Positions 12,101 through 24,904 are shown, counted from the first letter of the stretch. The stretch is 64,000 nucleotides of DNA from Epiperipatus broadwayi (GCA_028023455.1 JAQFVV010012490.1:4464576-4528575); one strand, 5' to 3'. The notes: generated from the sequence alone by a model not told the origin. A program made the numbers and translations.

Positions 12101-14160
12101 GATTCCAAAAAAAAAAAAAAAAAATGATGAACGAAAATTTTAAAAAAAAATGAAAAGGAAGGTCGATTTTTAAAAATCTGGATCCATTTGAAAAAATAAT
12201 CACTAATCTGTTCTTGAAAGTTTATAAAAATAATAGTCTATTGTTTATATTTTCCAGAACAGTGATTATTGAAGACGATTTCAGCTCATAACATTTAAAA
12301 ATAATTCTCCGGAGATTTCTCATCCCACCAGGATCCTATACCAGCTTTTAGTGTCTCTAACATGGCGATATGGATTCGGGCATGCATATACGTAATTTTG
12401 CACATTTTTTTTAGATATTCCACTAAAATTACCATTTAACCATTTTCACATAAAGCTAGCATATAGAGTTCTTCTGTCAGCATATTTTTATTTATCCAAG
12501 GATATTTTTCTCTTCAATTAATAACTTTCAATTATCGGTTTTGTAATATTACTAAATACATACAGTCTTTTAAAATAATAAAGACATCACGTAAAATATT
12601 TTTCAGTATTGTCTTCATTTTTCCATCATTTTAGAATGACAGTTTAAAATAAATTGTTTAAAAAAATGTTTTCTTCAAAAAGAAACATCTGCAAATCTCA
12701 TTAAAATAATATGCTTTCAAAATATTGAAGGATTAAAATTTTTTTGCCATATTACTTGCAGTTTTTTTTTTTTTTTAGATAAAGCTATCTTTTTCCAAAT
12801 AAATGCTTTTTTGCTTTTACTTTTTTGTAAACTTTTCCGTTTAATTCCTCATATAATGTCCAAAAAGTTAATTTGACTGATATAATATTTTTTTTTGTTA
12901 ACAATATTAAGATTATATTTTTAATTAAGGATTATACTTCCAGCATTTCTTTTCACAGGTAAATAATTCTTCTTGGTACTTCCATAGTTATGTGATGTTA
13001 AGATTAAATTTTGATAAAACACTTGGTAAGGAATGTTAGTTGCTTAATAGTGCATAATTTAACTGAATAATTTTATAATTTATTTAAATACACTCTTAAA
13101 AATAATTCAATTAGTACACTTTACTATTTTAAAATAAATTATTATAAAGTTATTATAGCATTGAATTGACTGATACAAAAAGCACACTTGATTAACAAAA
13201 AGCACACAGAAAATAAGTGAGCACCTGTTTTTATATAAAAAAAATTGATAATCTGATTGGCTGATTAAACCTTCATCTGATGGTCTGATTTACATATCCA
13301 GCCAAAACTGCTCAATTAAAATTTAAAAATAAAAATCTTATGACTCATTTTTTAAAAATATTACTTAAAAATATTAATTCTAAATTAAATTTATACTTTA
13401 TCTAAAATAACTAAATATTTTAAAATGACTTTTAAAAATAATATTTTATTAATTTATTTAATGTATCTATTTTTTTAAACAAAAAAAAATAATTTTTGTT
13501 AACTACAATCGTTTTAAACCCTAATTAAATATTTTATAATAGCTAATTTTATATTTTATCTTGTGGTAGACAAATAAACATATATAGTACAGTTTTAAAG
13601 CAATTTTGAAACTTTATTAACAAGAAAACTTGTAAGCACACATGTATGAATATTTACATGTCACATGACTTTCTAAATTCAGACAGAATGTATCAAATTT
13701 TGTCTGGAATTAAAATGTTTGATTGCAAAACATATATTAAAAAAAAGATATAATAATATAATTTAGAATAATAATTTTGATACTATAAAATTAAATACAC
13801 ATTTCTCCACCACAAATACTACTTTTGAAAATAAATAATTTTAAATACAATTATTAAATATAATTTTCATTTTAAAATATATTATTTATTTAATTGTAGC
13901 TCATTATTTTAAAATTCAGCTTATATTTTTATTATGGCCAGCTTTTCCAACCACATAAAATTACACCATTCAGATTTATTTAACTGTTTTAATATATTTA
14001 GCATAATTTTATGCATTAAATATTCTCCTTTTACTTTAACTAAGCTTTTAAAAAGACTGTCACCATAACATAGTAATCATACCAATAAGATATATCTTTA
14101 ATTTAAATTTTTTTAGACAATTGATACAATAAATTTATTTAGACTTAAAGAAAAGGGCAC
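9115..14160. mobile_element. Repeat C1: 5 kb noncoding LTR-like or TIR element
   Basis: It begins TGTACCCTCATTTCTAGG immediately after a (TA)n tract and ends AAAGGGCAC immediately before another. Copy C3 shows that the family ends in AGGGTACA, the complement of its start TGTACCCT. It aligns along essentially its whole length with C2 (24920-29962), for example TCAAGCATGATAAGGG at 9577 and TTAACAAGAAAACTTGTAAG near 13617. No open frame has protein content. TG...CA ends fit a very long solo LTR; the 8-bp terminal inverted repeat also fits a non-autonomous DNA transposon. Divergence between copies, with many small indels, indicates age. Confidence 0.75.
9623..9672. repeat. (TAA)n / (TTA)n microsatellite inside C1
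   Basis: An interrupted run of TAA turns into TTA and forms a small palindrome. It sits at the same place as the longer run in C2 at 25425-25494. Confidence 0.9.
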
Positions 14161-14173
14161 TATATATATATAT

Positions 14174-17100
14174 TGTGCTGGTCAAAACATGTTTATCCAT
14201 CTAACATGAGCTGGAACTCACAAAATGTACTTCAAACCCAGTCAAGCCCAAGATTTAGGTCAGGGACCAGCCTGGATTCGAACCCACTTTCTAAGCTCCA
14301 GATCTAACACCTAACGAATAACATAATAGTGATGGCACGTGAGAATTAATCTTAATCCGGCCGACTAGCAAAGCTGAGCAAACTTTGAGACATCTATTAA
14401 CGATGACTATATTAAAATATACATAAGCATGGCTGTAATATGTGGAAGTGGAGGAAAAGGAATTTGAACTACTCAAATAAGTTAGACAATAAAATATAGT
14501 TTAATATACTGACAAATTATTATACACATTTATAAATTAAGTATATACATTAGTGTGTGCGTGAATGAGCAAGCGGTAGATGATTACAGTGTCATTCATG
14601 CTATTATTTCTCATATGCTCTTTATTAGCTAAATAATATATTACAAGTAAACACACATCTTTGGTAGGTCTAATATTAAAATGCCAATTGAATATTAGCA
14701 AGAATTACATAATACTGCCATTAACGCTTTGATTTACAGTTCTGAAACATGGTGACTAACATATATATTTCTAGGAGCATTCCGAAATTCATTATACATA
14801 TGATATAAATTATTTTCATGCCATTGAGGTCTTGCAAATAAACAAAATACATTTGAAAACATTATATTTGAAACTATGACAAAATATTTAATGAAAAATT
14901 ATTTTAACGATAGTAAAACGAATGCTTTATTTTCCCCAAGACATATAGATACTCTTAAATATACATATAAGTTATGATGGTGAGATTGTTTGATAAGATT
15001 GAAATAACATTAGTAATTAATCTAGCTATTAATATTTGGCATTGATATATATTTTGAGCAGAGCGCATTTTAATATTAGAGCATTAAAACTGGGTCATGA
15101 AGCAAAAGAAATACTAATACAAATAAGTTTGCGGTGCTGACATAATAGCCTAAAATAACAGGAAAAGTCGTGCTTCTGGACGAAAGATGAAGTGGATGGG
15201 CATAGCATGTGCCATACTTAGGGATCACCACCAGAGGTTTTTTATATGAAGAAATGGATGGGCATAGCGTGTTCCAGACTTAGGGGTCACTGCCAGTCAC
15301 CTTTTATACGAAAAAAGAATATGCATAGTGTGTGCCAAACTTACAGGATCACCGCCAGAGGCATTTTATACGAAATAAATATGATTCTGGATAGCTCAAC
15401 TATCTACAGAATGATATATAAGAAATCTATGGGTTCGAACTTGTTGTAACCCCCAGATTAAAAGATTAGAAGCACGTATATATAAAAACACAAAGATCGT
15501 CTAAATGTCAGAAACGCAGTAATGAGTGAATGTCACTAACGACATGAGATAAGTTTACTGCTTTAAAATATAAATGACCCTAGTTTGAATACTATAATTT
15601 AGACAAATAATATGCTATGCAGTTATAATATATATAGAGAGAAAGAGATTTTACTTAGTAGCTAAAATAGTAAAATATTAAAATTTCCCAAATACGTTAA
15701 GATTTTATTTAATAAAAGAAACATTAAGATTTCCCCCCATCCCTTTTTCTGCTATTTAAAATAAAACAATCCCATCTTCATTGATTTTACAATAACTGAA
15801 ATATTTAAATACAAGATTTGAAATTTTAAGAGTATGAAAAATGAAGTAAGATTAGCAGTTATATAAAAAACAAATTATAAGTCACCCTTTCAGAATTTAA
15901 TAAATAATTATAAAATAAATGTTTCAGAGCATTAATTAGCTTGAGTTCTGGATTTTCCCCTGGTAGAAAATCCAGAGTTAAACAAATATATATTTTTATA
16001 TTAAAACATAAATAAAATGTTGGCTCGTAAAAACAAACTGGCGAACATATTAATTTATAATGTATTACATATATATTTTAAGGGGACATTAATAACCTTT
16101 GTATGAAAGTTTAGAAGAATAAAAAAATAACAAAAGATTTTTAGAAATTAAGCTCACCAGTTTGTGAGATTGACATAATAATAAGCAAGCATATATATAA
16201 ATCAAATAATAAATATATGTAAATAAATGACCGCACCAAAGTTAAGGAAAGTTAAGAGCATATGAGAGAGAATTAAATTAAATAAATTACTTAAGAGCAA
16301 ATTACATTTACATATTAATTTAAAAGATAGAAAATTGAACAATACGTTAGAAATCTTGATAGCAGGATTTGAGATTAGTGAGGCTATATTCATTTTCAAA
16401 TAGTAGCATAAAAGTTACCTTGCGCAAATTTAATAAGTCTATTTTAAAAGTACGGCTCATGCATGGCAAATTGAGGATCCAAATGAATTCTTAGTGACAG
16501 CAAGTTTCTATTAGTATTTTTAAAGTTCTCCATCGGGCCTTTACTTCACTTGAAGGTAGCAGATTATTATGGCAGCGGAAAACGACCCACAAGGGTCGGA
16601 AAAAGCTTTTACTAGATCATTTTTAGATTTGAAAACAGCATAGTGTCTAGTAGCAATCACTTCTCTCAATAGTAGCTAATCTTTCCTGTGATTCAAAATT
16701 CAGTCATTTTATACTTTTTCTTTTATCAGTTGTTTTTGAAGATGCAACAGTAAGATAACATCCAAAAATAAATTCAAATCTATTTCCAGATTAGAAATAG
16801 ATTTGATAACATGTTTTTAACAAAAGTAAATCTTTAATCTACTTAATCCCATTTATTTTAAGTAAAACTTTAATTAAAAAATACCTTCCCCAGATTAAAA
16901 CAATAGTGTTTCCAACCCTTAATTATTTTTAGACAATCAACTGTAGCATCTTGCATATTGGATTTTATAAAAATATACAGTTTAATAGAAAAAGAACTTT
17001 AAAAAGAAAAAGTTTAAAAAGTGACGTATAATAAAATATTTACAAAAAATCAATCTTTTGTTAGTAATTTTGCTCCTATATATATATATTTGAATTGCAC

Positions 17101-17314
17101 CTATAATACTTTAATAAAAAAAAAGAACTAATAATTAATAATAGAATTAATAATCATAAATATTGAAAGTTAAACTATAAATTTAGGCGCGCATTCCAAA
17201 TATATACATAAAAATATATATACGACAAAAGGAGCGGGATGGGATATAGGGTTTGAATACGGGTTAGTAGGTAGAAACATGAAGCACAATCTTAAGCTAA
17301 GATTAACTGCTTCA
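14174..17314 (-). mobile_element. Repeat B1: 3.14 kb LTR-like repeat
   Basis: Bounded by TGTGCTGGTC on the left and ACTGCTTCA on the right, each next to a (TA)n tract. On the minus strand it starts TGAAGC and ends CACA, giving the TG...CA ends of an LTR. Its length, 3,141 bp, matches B3 (51050-54191) almost exactly. Shared text includes ACAAAAGTAAATC (16829 and 53568) and the 3' motif GAAGC-CAATCT. No protein-coding content is seen. I favour a solo LTR in minus orientation; no internal region or second LTR is attached. Confidence 0.72.
15200..15383. repeat. Three-unit minisatellite, about 61 bp, inside B1
   Basis: Three successive units start GCATAG (15200, 15262, 15323) and share CTTA-GG-TCAC-(A/G/T)CCAG and TTTTATA-GAA. 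They are diverged but clearly repeated. Confidence 0.85.
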
Positions 17315-17321
17315 ATATATA

Positions 17322-18350
17322 TTAGGCACTATTACATAAAAATTGTTGTGGCAAGTGAAATAAAAACATTATAAAAAAAAGAAGTGTGCTTCCATTCCTA
17401 AAAAAGTCATGCTTCATCACTGTGATACATAGAGCATCTTGATGGTTGGGAGTAATAGTTTTAGTAATGTAATGGGTTATATTAGGTATATAGGGAAGGG
17501 ACATCTCGAGTTTAGGTTTGGTGGGGGTAGGGTTTTTTATGTTTTATGATAAAAGTTTATGACAGTTTGTAGAAGTAAATAGTCTTTCTATCTACTGTTA
17601 TAAAGTTCAGACATGTATTTGTTGATATTGTCCTTCCTGTCTGATTCAAACTTGCATAAATGAAGGTTACAATATAGGAAGGTTTTAAGACTTGCAATTT
17701 TGTGAGAACATAGTGTTATTGAGTCTGGATGGATGAAGCCACAAGCCTGTATTGGTTTAATATTCATTTTTTAATTTAATGAGAGAAAATTATGTTGTTT
17801 GTGGATATCCAGGTATTTTATAGTGATGAGACTGTCTTTATTTTTACAGTTTAATGTGAAAGACATAGCATTGGAGATTTTTTGTTGGATTTGAGAAATT
17901 ATTGTACCAGGTTCAACTATGTTGTTGACATAATGAATATATAGAAGGGATGGGTATGAGGAATGATGTATGAGAATGATTTTTTCTTTGGTGATATTTA
18001 GAAAAATGCTAGAAATGACACCACTAATTGGCATTCCCATGGACCATTCATCTTCCATTTTGTAAAATATATTTTTAAATGTCGCCACAATGTCACTGGA
18101 TCAATATTAGACACTTTGTGATAAAATTATTTTGTGCATTTGTTTGAGTAATTGGATTGAAGTGGCATAAGGGATGATTCATATAGTTCAGAAATGTTGA
18201 ACAAAGTGATCCAGTCTTATTGATTTAGCCCTGCATTCTTAATCATTTTTACATACCCAAATGAGGATCTTACAGTACATTTGCCAAAGCCAAGGGAATC
18301 AACCAGCCCTTAATGTAGCATTTTAGCAGCTTATAATAATAGGTGCCTCC
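17322..18350 (-). pseudogene. Penelope-like element reverse transcriptase fragment, second lineage, broken
   Basis: Read on the minus strand, the fragment contains SSFGYVKMIKNAGLNQ, then MEDEWSMGMPISGVISSIFL (RT motif with G-M-P-I-S-G), then YIHYVNNI where an active enzyme has RYVDD, then CKNKDSLITIKYLDI. Further on come FIHPDSITLCSHKIASLK and, at 17504-17322, SLPYIPNITHYITKTI, which is PLE post-RT text. At least three frame changes or stops interrupt it, and the catalytic aspartates are replaced by N-N. No endonuclease domain remains: the copy ends against repeat B1. It is distinct from the PLEs at 8.3 kb and 57-64 kb. Confidence 0.78.
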
Positions 18351-18581
18351 AAAGTCAATAACTGATTTCCTTTGTTCCTTTGTCTGTCAATATTGTGTGC
18401 ACTGAATGCAATAACATTAAATTAAAAATCAAAAAGGCATGGCATATCTCGGATGACAAAAACTTTGTCAGTAGAAAAGAATCATGGGCACCTCTCTCTA
18501 AGAGATGGCCTGTTCTCCCAAAGTAATTTTCATATTTAAATTTTATGCAAATGAGTAATAATAGCATGCATATATATATAT
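18351..18581. other. Unassigned spacer with (TA)n target tract
   Basis: Short stretch between the PLE remnant and element A, ending in the TA tract 18570-18581 into which A is inserted. The minus-strand open frame here (18660-18355) crosses the A boundary and resembles nothing I recognise. Confidence 0.5.
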
Positions 18582-20510
18582 TGTAACGGGAGAAAGATCT
18601 TTGAGATTCGCATATACTGACCCCGGGGGCGCCACTAGTCGGAAAATAGGAACTAGACATTTATTTTAGGGTGGACAGGATATGCGAATCAAAAGGCACC
18701 GAACTACACTCAGGGAGGAACAAGATATCTTAAATATTATTTAGACAGCTGAGAAATCAAAGCACAAAGACAAAAATCAGCCAAATAAATTTAAACAATT
18801 TATTAATTTTATAAGTTAGACAATATAGTAAAGACATCTAGCCACGAATATAAAAGTGACTTATGTTAACATACGTATATTTACCAGAGAGTGCACAAGA
18901 GTACGACAAACATGAAGGCATTAAACATTTTGGCAATAAAATTCTCTCACTTAAAATATAAGAAATGGTTAGGATAATGTCTTCTTGCTGGCAAATTACA
19001 AAAACAAACAACCCTAGCTTCCTGAATCAGAGGTAATAAAACAGTTACTGTCCCATCGGAAATCGATGAAACCAGCGTGGACATCCGAGCAGTAATATTC
19101 TAATTACTGTCGTTAAAACGCCGCAGGACTGCTGCGCATAATACTACATTCAATGTAAACATGGTTGATCTCATCTACAAGACAGCAACAGATATTTGAT
19201 TACGATCTTACGTAATCCAGAAAGAAATAGACTATTTTCAGACAACCCGAAGAAATAACTTGACAAATAGCCAGCAAAAAGATTTTGTTGTTTGCACAAA
19301 CAGCGCAAACAAAACATGTTTAAAGATTCTTTATTGTACAACTAAGAGCAGGTAAATAAATAAAGATTACGAAAACTGCCAATGTGTTTTGCAATAGTTA
19401 ACGAAATAATCAGGTATATATTAAACATATAAAATACAATCACCTTATGCACCCCCTGATAAACGAAAATTGCAAACAAACTTGGAATCTTAAAACTAAG
19501 ATTCCAAGACACACTTTAAATACTAGAAAAGAGTACATACAGATAATAAATAATTAAAAAACAATTAATACCATTTTAAAATGTATTTATCATTAGATTG
19601 AGCGGAGATTTAATTAAATGGAATTTATTTACCCTGGCTAGAATAGGAAAAAGTTTAGCTTACGGTAAGGCAGAGTCCTAGTGATTTAGTGACAAGTGCG
19701 CACTTTTGATAATAGTTCATCTTTCAGGTCCTTTGACAGCGGCAAGATAGAGGTAGTGTTTATTTTAGAGGTTCATGGCATGACTGAAGGAAGAGCTGGT
19801 ATTCGTGGGTCTATTCTTTGTTTAAATTAGCCAGACATTCTAATGATGGCAAAACTCACAGCGGTGGATTTTGACATCTTGCCTAGCCATGAAGCTTGTC
19901 AATAATTATTTAAGTTTTTAACAGGAGTTAAACGTCCGAACAGCTGCTCAAAACCATATGACTTTTAGCAGGCAATAATCCAAGTGTCTGTCTAATAATG
20001 AATCCATCTCTCCTTAAAAATTGGCAGGCTATCCTTGCCTTGCTACATTTCCCATGCAAAACTTTCATTAGTGTCCATTCTATATTCCAGGCAGGGCAAA
20101 TATTAATTTTCCGCTCAATCTAATTTAAGACTTCCAACCAGGGATAATTGAAACAAAAACGACAAATACAAAACTAAATCTTCGCTTTTTTTTAGAATTA
20201 ACTTTAAAAATAATTACAATAAAAGCAACAGGAATATATAATTAGCAAGCTTGTCAGTTTTTAATCAAATTGATTAAAACAGGCGGTGAAAGTAAACTAT
20301 TTTAAAATCAATTTTATAAACAAATTAGTGAAAGTAAACTATTTTAAAATCAATTTTATAAACATTAAATGATCTACTTTAAATATAAATGTGTATGTGT
20401 TTTAAATAATAATACAAATCTTAGCATTAGACATTTAATGAAAATTAAGTTGTTTTTCCTTTATTAATTTTAGTAATAAAATCATTGAATCGGAAATCAA
20501 TCCGGCTCGA
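18582..20510 (-). repeat. 3' LTR of element A (1,929 bp)
   Basis: Intact LTR including GACCCCGGGGGCGCCAC (18620-18636), a GC-rich island absent from the other LTR, where it was deleted by the LINE insertion. It contains a 42-bp period tandem duplication at 20286-20364 (GTGAAAGTAAACTATTTTAA twice), also present in the 5' LTR. Confidence 0.87.
20286..20364. repeat. Two-unit tandem repeat in the 3' LTR of A
   Basis: GTGAAAGTAAACTATTTTAA and the following bases occur twice, 42 bp apart. The same duplication is found at about 24681-24759 in the 5' LTR, so it predates this insertion. Confidence 0.9.
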
Positions 20511-20737
20511 CTGCCTCAACACGTGATCAAAAAAAAAACATTCCTGCAACTTTTTTTTTCTTTTTTTTTTTAAACTAAAAACATTTCAAAAACTACCCCT
20601 AGGAATTTGGCTGAATGCACTCATGAAAAACCAAAACAATATTTCATTTTTTACATTTATCCATTCTCATAAATCATTAACAAATTTTTTTTTTGTCTGT
20701 TTTAAAACAATCCGTCCTATTGCTAAAAGCCGAACCT

Positions 20738-21599
20738 TTAACTCTTGTCCGGCGGTTCCTTTACTCTTTTTATTAATTTTCTAAAATAAGTTCCTTTCCC
20801 TCTCTTATATTTTACCTGCCTAGAATGTATGATTTTGTCTCTTTCCTGTTCTGTTTTGCTTTCTAGCGTATATACCTGAATCTTTTTTTTAACGAAACTT
20901 CCCAATTCTTCATCTTTTCCTACTTTATTTTTAGTCATATCAACACTAGTAAATGGCAACACTTCATTTCCCACAGACTTTTTATGTGCCTTGAATAAGA
21001 TTGCTTTATAAATGGCTTTTATTTCTGTTTTAAAATCATATTCTGAAAATTTTTCTTTAGTTTTAAACCCCGTTCACAACTAGCAGTTATTTTACTCAAC
21101 TCATTTTTAATCTCTTGAGGTAACTTATAATTGTCTCCAAGATTTTCTTTCTCCACCATACTATCTATCTCTCTCCACTTTCTACTTATTTCAAACTTTA
21201 TTTCCACCCTCTCTGTCCCAGTACTCTCCTGTGCTACTTCAATTTCTATATTTTTTATGACTATTTTTTTACTTCCTGACTCTCTTTACTCATCTCATTT
21301 TTCAAATCCTTTTCCATCTCCACTTCTTTTTGTTGAGTTTCTTCTACTCTTCCTGTCATTTCTCTTCTCATTTCTTTCATTTCTGCTCTCAGCTCCTCCA
21401 GTATTGTTTGTTGACTCTGTTTTATTTCTAGCAACTCTTGTCATATTTCTTTCATCGTGTCTTGCCAACTTTGTTTCATTTCTATTATCAACTTTATCAT
21501 CATCTGTGTCTCGCTCTCTTCTTCTATCTGGGGGTATTTAAATGAAACAGGGCTCTCTTCCAAACCTGCCGCCCTGTCACCTTCTTCTTTACCTTCCAT
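20738..21599 (-). pseudogene. Gag-like coiled-coil protein of element A, interrupted
   Basis: From the Met at 21599 (MEGKEEGDRAAGLEESPVSF) the minus strand reads an acidic N terminus, then a Lys/Glu/Met-rich coiled coil (EELRAEMKEMRREMTGRVEE). A TGA lies near 21441 and the frame changes near 21260. It resumes as EIKFEISRKWREIDSMVEKE (21207 leftward) and again at 20974-20738 (GNEVLPFTSVDMTKNKVGKD), a Lys-rich tail. The architecture resembles the Gag of element G (1.3-3.3 kb). No nucleocapsid zinc knuckle or pol domain is visible. The role as Gag is inferred from position between LTR and PBS and from the coil; no sequence hallmark proves it. Confidence 0.55.
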
Positions 21600-22047
21600 T
21601 TTTACACAAGGCTAACTCGCTATACTAACTTTTTTTTTTTAAACAAAAATCTCAAAGCAAATAAAACGCTGTTTATTTATATGCAAGAAGACAACAAACT
21701 ATTTTTACTACTTTTAAATTCGAAAATTTACTCCGAACGATTTTTTTTTGTTTAAACAACAACAACAAAAAAAAACTCTATTTATTATTTATGTCATATA
21801 AAAAAGACGAACTATATATATTTAACTCTTCAAAAAAAAAAAATTTAGACTTTTTTTAGAAAATACGCTATTTATTGTTTATTTATTTATGTCATATGAA
21901 AAAGACGAAACCCGTTCTACAAAACTGCTCCAACAACACATGCAATAATTAACGAAAATCGAACCTCTACTGACTAGATCTTGCCACTTACACCTGAAAT
22001 CTTTCTCAACCATCTAAACAAAATCTCACATGGGTTTGAAAACTTGG

Positions 22048-22068
22048 AAGCTCTACGTTGATGCACTA
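22048..22068 (-). other. Degenerate primer-binding-like site of element A
   Basis: The minus strand reads TAGTGCATCAACGTAGAGCTT, abbreviated here as AGTGCATCAACGTAGAGC. It keeps CAACGT-G-GC of the tRNA-Lys-type site found in elements E and G. It lies 14 bp inside the 5' LTR end, the gap being a TA-rich spacer. Confidence 0.45.
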
Positions 22069-22108
22069 AAATTTTTTATATATGTAACGGGAGAAAGATC
22101 TTTGAGAT

Positions 22109-23040
22109 ATTAGATTATTTAGAAAAAGCTCAAAGGGAAGTAGGAAGACATGCATTGGATGCAGAAGTATGGACAGCAAGGGAGGCAATTCAAGGAAAAA
22201 TGGGATGGTCAAGTTTTCATATGAGAGATGCAAAAAGTAAAATGAAAATGTTTGGTAGATTGCAGTTTATGGATAATAAAAGAATAGCTAAAATAGTATT
22301 TAATTGGGTTATGAGTAAAGGGCAGGTAACAAGATGGGTGCGAAAGGTAATGCGCTATGCAAAAGATTTGGATAAAGAATTTATATCAGTATATTTGTAC
22401 AAAAGATGGGATGATTGTGTTAAGAGGATTATTGAGTGTTATAGTAGTAAGGAATGGGATAAAAGAATAAATTTATTAATAAAGACTAGGGAGTTAGAGA
22501 GATGGAGAAATAGCATGGAGAGTAAAAAGAGTTTAAATATATATAGAAATAAACAGAATATTATGTGTGAGTTAATATATGATAATAGTAAGGAAAGTAG
22601 TTTATTGTTTAAGGCTCGAACGGGATCTTTAGCTACAAAAGAATATACATGTAAATGGAAAAATATGGGTGATTTATTTTGTAAATTATGTAAGGAAGGA
22701 ATTGTAAATATTAGGCATTTGTTAATTGAATGTAAATGTTTGAAAACAGAAAGGGTACATATAATGAAGTTTTGGAAAAATAAATATGAAAAGAGTGATT
22801 ATACAGAAAGTGAATTATTGGTTTTTATGCTGGGTTTGGGAAAAGATAAGGGGGATTTAGATATAAAGGTTATAGAGTTGACAAAAATTATGTTGTGGAA
22901 ATGGGATAGAGCAGATTATGGGTAAATTTAGAGTGGGGAATGTAAAAGAAAGTGGCTAACAGGTTTATCTGGGCATAATTGCTGAGATATTCTTGACTTC
23001 GTTTAAGGAGAAGCCATAATACATCACATCACATCACATC
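22109..23040 (+). mobile_element. 5'-truncated non-LTR retrotransposon (LINE) in the 5' LTR of A
   Basis: The insert starts abruptly within coding sequence, continues through the ORF end (22925) and a short 3' UTR, and ends in a repeated ACATC tail (about 23020-23040). 5' truncation plus a short-repeat tail is the mark of target-primed reverse transcription. Instead of a target duplication, 43 bp of the LTR were lost. Confidence 0.85.
22110..22925 (+). CDS. LINE ORF2 C-terminal fragment with CCHC finger (partial, 5' truncated)
   Basis: This is the end of a non-LTR retrotransposon polyprotein, open from the truncation point (about 22110) to TAA at 22923-22925; the Met at 22155 is internal, not a true start. 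It lies downstream of the RT catalytic core, which is missing. Text such as QREVGRHALDAEVWTAREAI followed by GWSSF resembles the post-RT region of many animal LINEs. Numbering from that Met, a C-terminal finger CKLCKEGIVNIRHLLIEC gives C-x2-C-x8-H-x4-C at residues 176-193. In related elements this region binds nucleic acid. The frame is undisturbed for about 270 codons, so the insertion is fairly young. It is expected to be non-functional because it lacks RT and endonuclease. Confidence 0.8.
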   Translation, partial: LDYLEKAQREVGRHALDAEVWTAREAIQGKMGWSSFHMRDAKSKMKMFGRLQFMDNKRIAKIVFNWVMSKGQVTRWVRKVMRYAKDLDKEFISVYLYKRWDDCVKRIIECYSSKEWDKRINLLIKTRELERWRNSMESKKSLNIYRNKQNIMCELIYDNSKESSLLFKARTGSLATKEYTCKWKNMGDLFCKLCKEGIVNIRHLLIECKCLKTERVHIMKFWKNKYEKSDYTESELLVFMLGLGKDKGDLDIKVIELTKIMLWKWDRADYG

Positions 23041-24904
23041 AACTAGACATTTATTTTAAGGTGGACAGGATATGCGAATCAAAAGGCACTGAACTACACT
23101 CAGGGAGGAACAAGATATCTTAAATAATATTTAGTCAGCTGAGAAATCAAAGCACAAAGACAAACGTCAGCCAAATAAATTTAAACAATTTATTAATTTT
23201 ATAAGTTAGACAATATAGTAAAGACATCTAGCCATGAATATAAAAGTGACTTATGTTAACATACGTATATTTACCAGAGAGTGCACAAGAGTACGACAAA
23301 CATGAAGGCATTAAACATTTTGGCAATAAAATTCTCTCACTTAAAATATAAGAAATGGTTAGGATAATGTCTTCTTGCTGGACAGTTGTAACATTACAAA
23401 AACAAACAACAACCCTAGCTTCCTGAATCAGGGATAATAAAACAGTTACTGTCCTGTCGGAAATCGACAAAACCAGTGCGGACATCCGAGCAGTAATATT
23501 CTAATTACTGTCGTTAAAATGCCGCAGGACTGCTGCGCGTAATACTACATTCAAAGTAAACATGGTTGATCTCACCTACAAGACAGCAACAGATATTTGA
23601 TTACAATCTTACGTAATCCAGAAAGAAATAGACTATTTTCAGACAACCCAAAGAAATAACTTCACAAATAGCCAGCAAAAAGATTTTGTTGTTTGCACAA
23701 ACAGCGCAAATGAAACGTGTTTAATGATTCTTTATTGTACAACTAAGGGCAGGTAAATAAATAAAGATTATGAAAACTTCCAATGTGTTTTGTAATAGTT
23801 GATGAAATAATCAGGTATATATTAAACATATAAAATACAATCACCTTATGCACCCCCTGATAAACGAAAATTGCAAGCAAACTTGGAATCTTAAAACTAA
23901 GATTCCAAGACACACTTTAAATACTAGAAAAGAGTACATACAGATAATAATTAAAAAAAAACAATACCATTTTAAAACATATTTATCATTAGATTGAGCG
24001 GAGATTTAATTAAACGCAATTTATTTACCCTGGCTAGAATAGGAAAAAGTTTAGCTTACAGTAAGGCAGAGTCCTAGTGATTTAGTGACAAGTGCACACT
24101 TTTGATAATAGTTCATCTTTCAGGTCCTTTGACAGCGGCAGGATAGAGATAGTGTTTATTTTAGAGGTTCATGGCATGACTGAAGAAGAGCTGGTAGGCG
24201 TGGGTCTGTCTTTTGTTTAAATTAGCCAGACATTCTAATGATGGCAAAACTCACAGCGGTGGATTTTGACATCTTGCTTAGCCACGAAGCTTGTCAATAA
24301 TTATTTAAGTTTTTAACAGGAGTTAAATGTCCGAACAGCTACTCAAAACCATATGACTCTTAGCAGGCAATAATCCAAGTGTCTGCCTAATAATGAATCC
24401 ATCTCTCCTTAAAAATTGGCGGGCTATCTTTGCCTTGCTACATTTCCTGTGCAAAACTTTCATTAGTGTCCATTCTATATTCCAGGCAGGGAAAATATTA
24501 ATTTCCCGCTCAATCTAATTTAAGACTTCCAACCAGGGATAATTGAAACAAAAATGACAAATACAAAACTAAATCTCCGCCTTTTTTTAGAATTAACTTT
24601 AAAAATAATTACAATAAAAGCAACAGGAATATACAATTAGCAAGCTTGTCTGTTTGTTATCAAATTGATTAAAACAGGCGGTGAAAGTAAACTATTTTAA
24701 AATCAATTTTATAAACAAAGTAGTGAAAGTAAACTATTTTAAAATCAATTTTATAAACATTAAATGATCTACTTTAAATATAAATGTGTATGTGTTTTAA
24801 ATAATAATACAAATTTTAGCATTAGACCTTTAATGAAAATGAAGTTGTTTTTCCTTTATTAATTTTAGTAATAAAACCATTGAATCGGAAATCAATCCAG
24901 CTCA

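Larger units (their letters stand above)
18582..24904 (-). mobile_element. LTR retrotransposon A, minus strand, with two 1.9 kb LTRs and a decayed gag
   Basis: Two direct copies of a repeat (18582-20510 and 22083-24904) flank a 1.57 kb interior. On the minus strand each LTR starts TGAGC(T/C)GG (TCGAG in the left copy) and ends CCCGTTACA, i.e. TG...CA. A primer-binding-like site lies just inside the right (5') LTR, and a Gag-like coiled-coil frame runs leftward from 21599. No pol is present, so the copy is internally deleted or non-autonomous. (TA)n tracts border both outer ends (18570-18581 and 24905-24919). The 5' LTR carries a LINE insertion. LTR copies differ by scattered substitutions, so the insertion is not recent. 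Confidence 0.85.
22083..24904 (-). repeat. 5' LTR of element A, split by a LINE insertion
   Basis: Matches the 3' LTR from 22083 to 22108 and from 23041 to 24904. The intervening 932 bp is foreign (a LINE fragment), and 43 bp of LTR (equivalent to 18608-18650) is missing at the insertion point. Net length without the insert is about 1.89 kb, consistent with the intact copy less 43 bp. Confidence 0.87.

Noticed and set aside
14262-14330. tRNA-like patch with TGGATTCGAACCCA
   Set aside because: The complement holds a good B-box (GGGTTCGAATCC), but no acceptor stem or D arm can be folded around it. At most a tRNA-derived relic inside B1.
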